A stretch of DNA of 13,479 bases from a bacterium (GTDB lineage Bacteria; Sumerlaeota; Sumerlaeia; MVZB01): contig JAMCWS010000171.1 in assembly GCA_023480605.1 (NCBI GenBank), forward strand, positions 1-13,479, written 5' to 3'. Below are positions 13,302 through 13,479 of this stretch, in pieces. Every line of letters begins with the position of its first letter. The first letter of the stretch is position 1. The translations under genes and the position numbers were made by a program. A model generated the notes under the pieces. The model did no database searches. It was given only the letters and a program-made list of their open reading frames with translations, and was not told where the DNA came from.

Positions 13302-13479
13302 ATGTCCCTCATTCTCTACGCGCTGTGCGTAATGATGACCGGCGGATTCGCCGCCCTGGGGGCGCGCCGGTCGCCGAGGCTGGCTACGGCGGCGGGGGCG
13401 GGCGGCATGGCGGCCGGCGCGCTGCTGGGGTTGGCCGGCGCGGCGGGGTTGCTGGCGCGGGGGGAAGCCGAGGCGGGGC
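13302..13479 (+). CDS. N-terminus of a hydrophobic membrane protein, possibly HyfB/NuoL-like; continues beyond window
   Basis: ATG 13302 follows AAGGAA (13291-13296) at 5 bases. Fifty-nine codons are visible: a membrane segment (SLILYALCVMMTGGFAALG), a short basic loop (ARRSPRLATA) and a second membrane segment (GMAAGALLGLAGAAGLLA). This two-helix opening resembles the first residues of HyfB/HycC-type proton-conducting subunits related to NuoL. It is too short to be certain. Its position 60 bases after the HTH-EIIA gene, on the same strand, suggests one operon. Confidence 0.5.
   Translation, partial: MSLILYALCVMMTGGFAALGARRSPRLATAAGAGGMAAGALLGLAGAAGLLARGEAEAG

Overview
The window looks like a piece of a GC-rich, free-living, polysaccharide-degrading bacterium. 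Large secreted multidomain carbohydrate-active proteins, a DUF2961/GH172-type protein, an HTH-EIIA fusion and abundant intergenic dyad repeats fit Planctomycetota, Hydrogenedentota, Sumerlaeota or related groups. This placement is inferred from gene content only. No RNA genes, CRISPR arrays, transposases or phage genes were seen.

Left part (1-7207): three exported carbohydrate-active proteins. On the minus strand an open frame of 1177 codons starts at 3531 and runs off the left edge. It carries a signal peptide, a LamG lectin-like domain, a CBM6/35-like domain, two successive pectate-lyase-3 type beta-helix segments and a discoidin (F5/8 type C)-like C-terminus. Divergent to it, a DUF2961 (GH172-type) protein lies at 3777-5366. 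Its 3' end overlaps by 16 bp the end of a convergent GH71/GH99-like protein with a CBM9-like tail (5351-7207). Long plus-strand open frames at 16-2184, 2413-3522 and 5735-7243 are shadows of these genes.

Middle part (7438-12203, minus strand): a GntR/YtrA-type regulator, then a 246-bp nested inverted-repeat region, then an ABC-2 exporter module of ATPase, six-TM-type permease, and a permease fused to a large soluble, propeller-like domain. The ATPase is broken in a very specific way. The seven codons that should encode the Walker B end and the following loop (expected DEPTSGL) are replaced, with no change in length, by VHWTK-stop-S. The replacing DNA is an exact 27-bp inverted copy of a stretch of the neighbouring permease gene about 600 bp away. 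The rest of the ATPase frame is intact on both sides. This is the main observation of the window: either a recent templated (template-switch or gene-conversion-like) mutation that kills the exporter, or an assembly artefact.

Right part (12204-13479): a 330-bp intergenic region with a palindromic operator and promoter for the GntR gene, a degenerate hexamer repeat tract and a near-consensus rightward sigma70-type promoter. This promoter precedes a 235-aa protein joining a MerR/excisionase-like HTH to a PTS EIIA(Ntr)-like domain with its active-site histidine. The right edge cuts the first 59 codons of a hydrophobic protein, possibly a HyfB/NuoL-like proton-conducting membrane subunit.

In working order, the left part would act outside the cytoplasm on complex glycans, the middle part would be a GntR-controlled exporter that is probably inactive as written, and the right part may start an operon in which a phosphorylatable HTH-EIIA protein precedes an ion-translocating complex.
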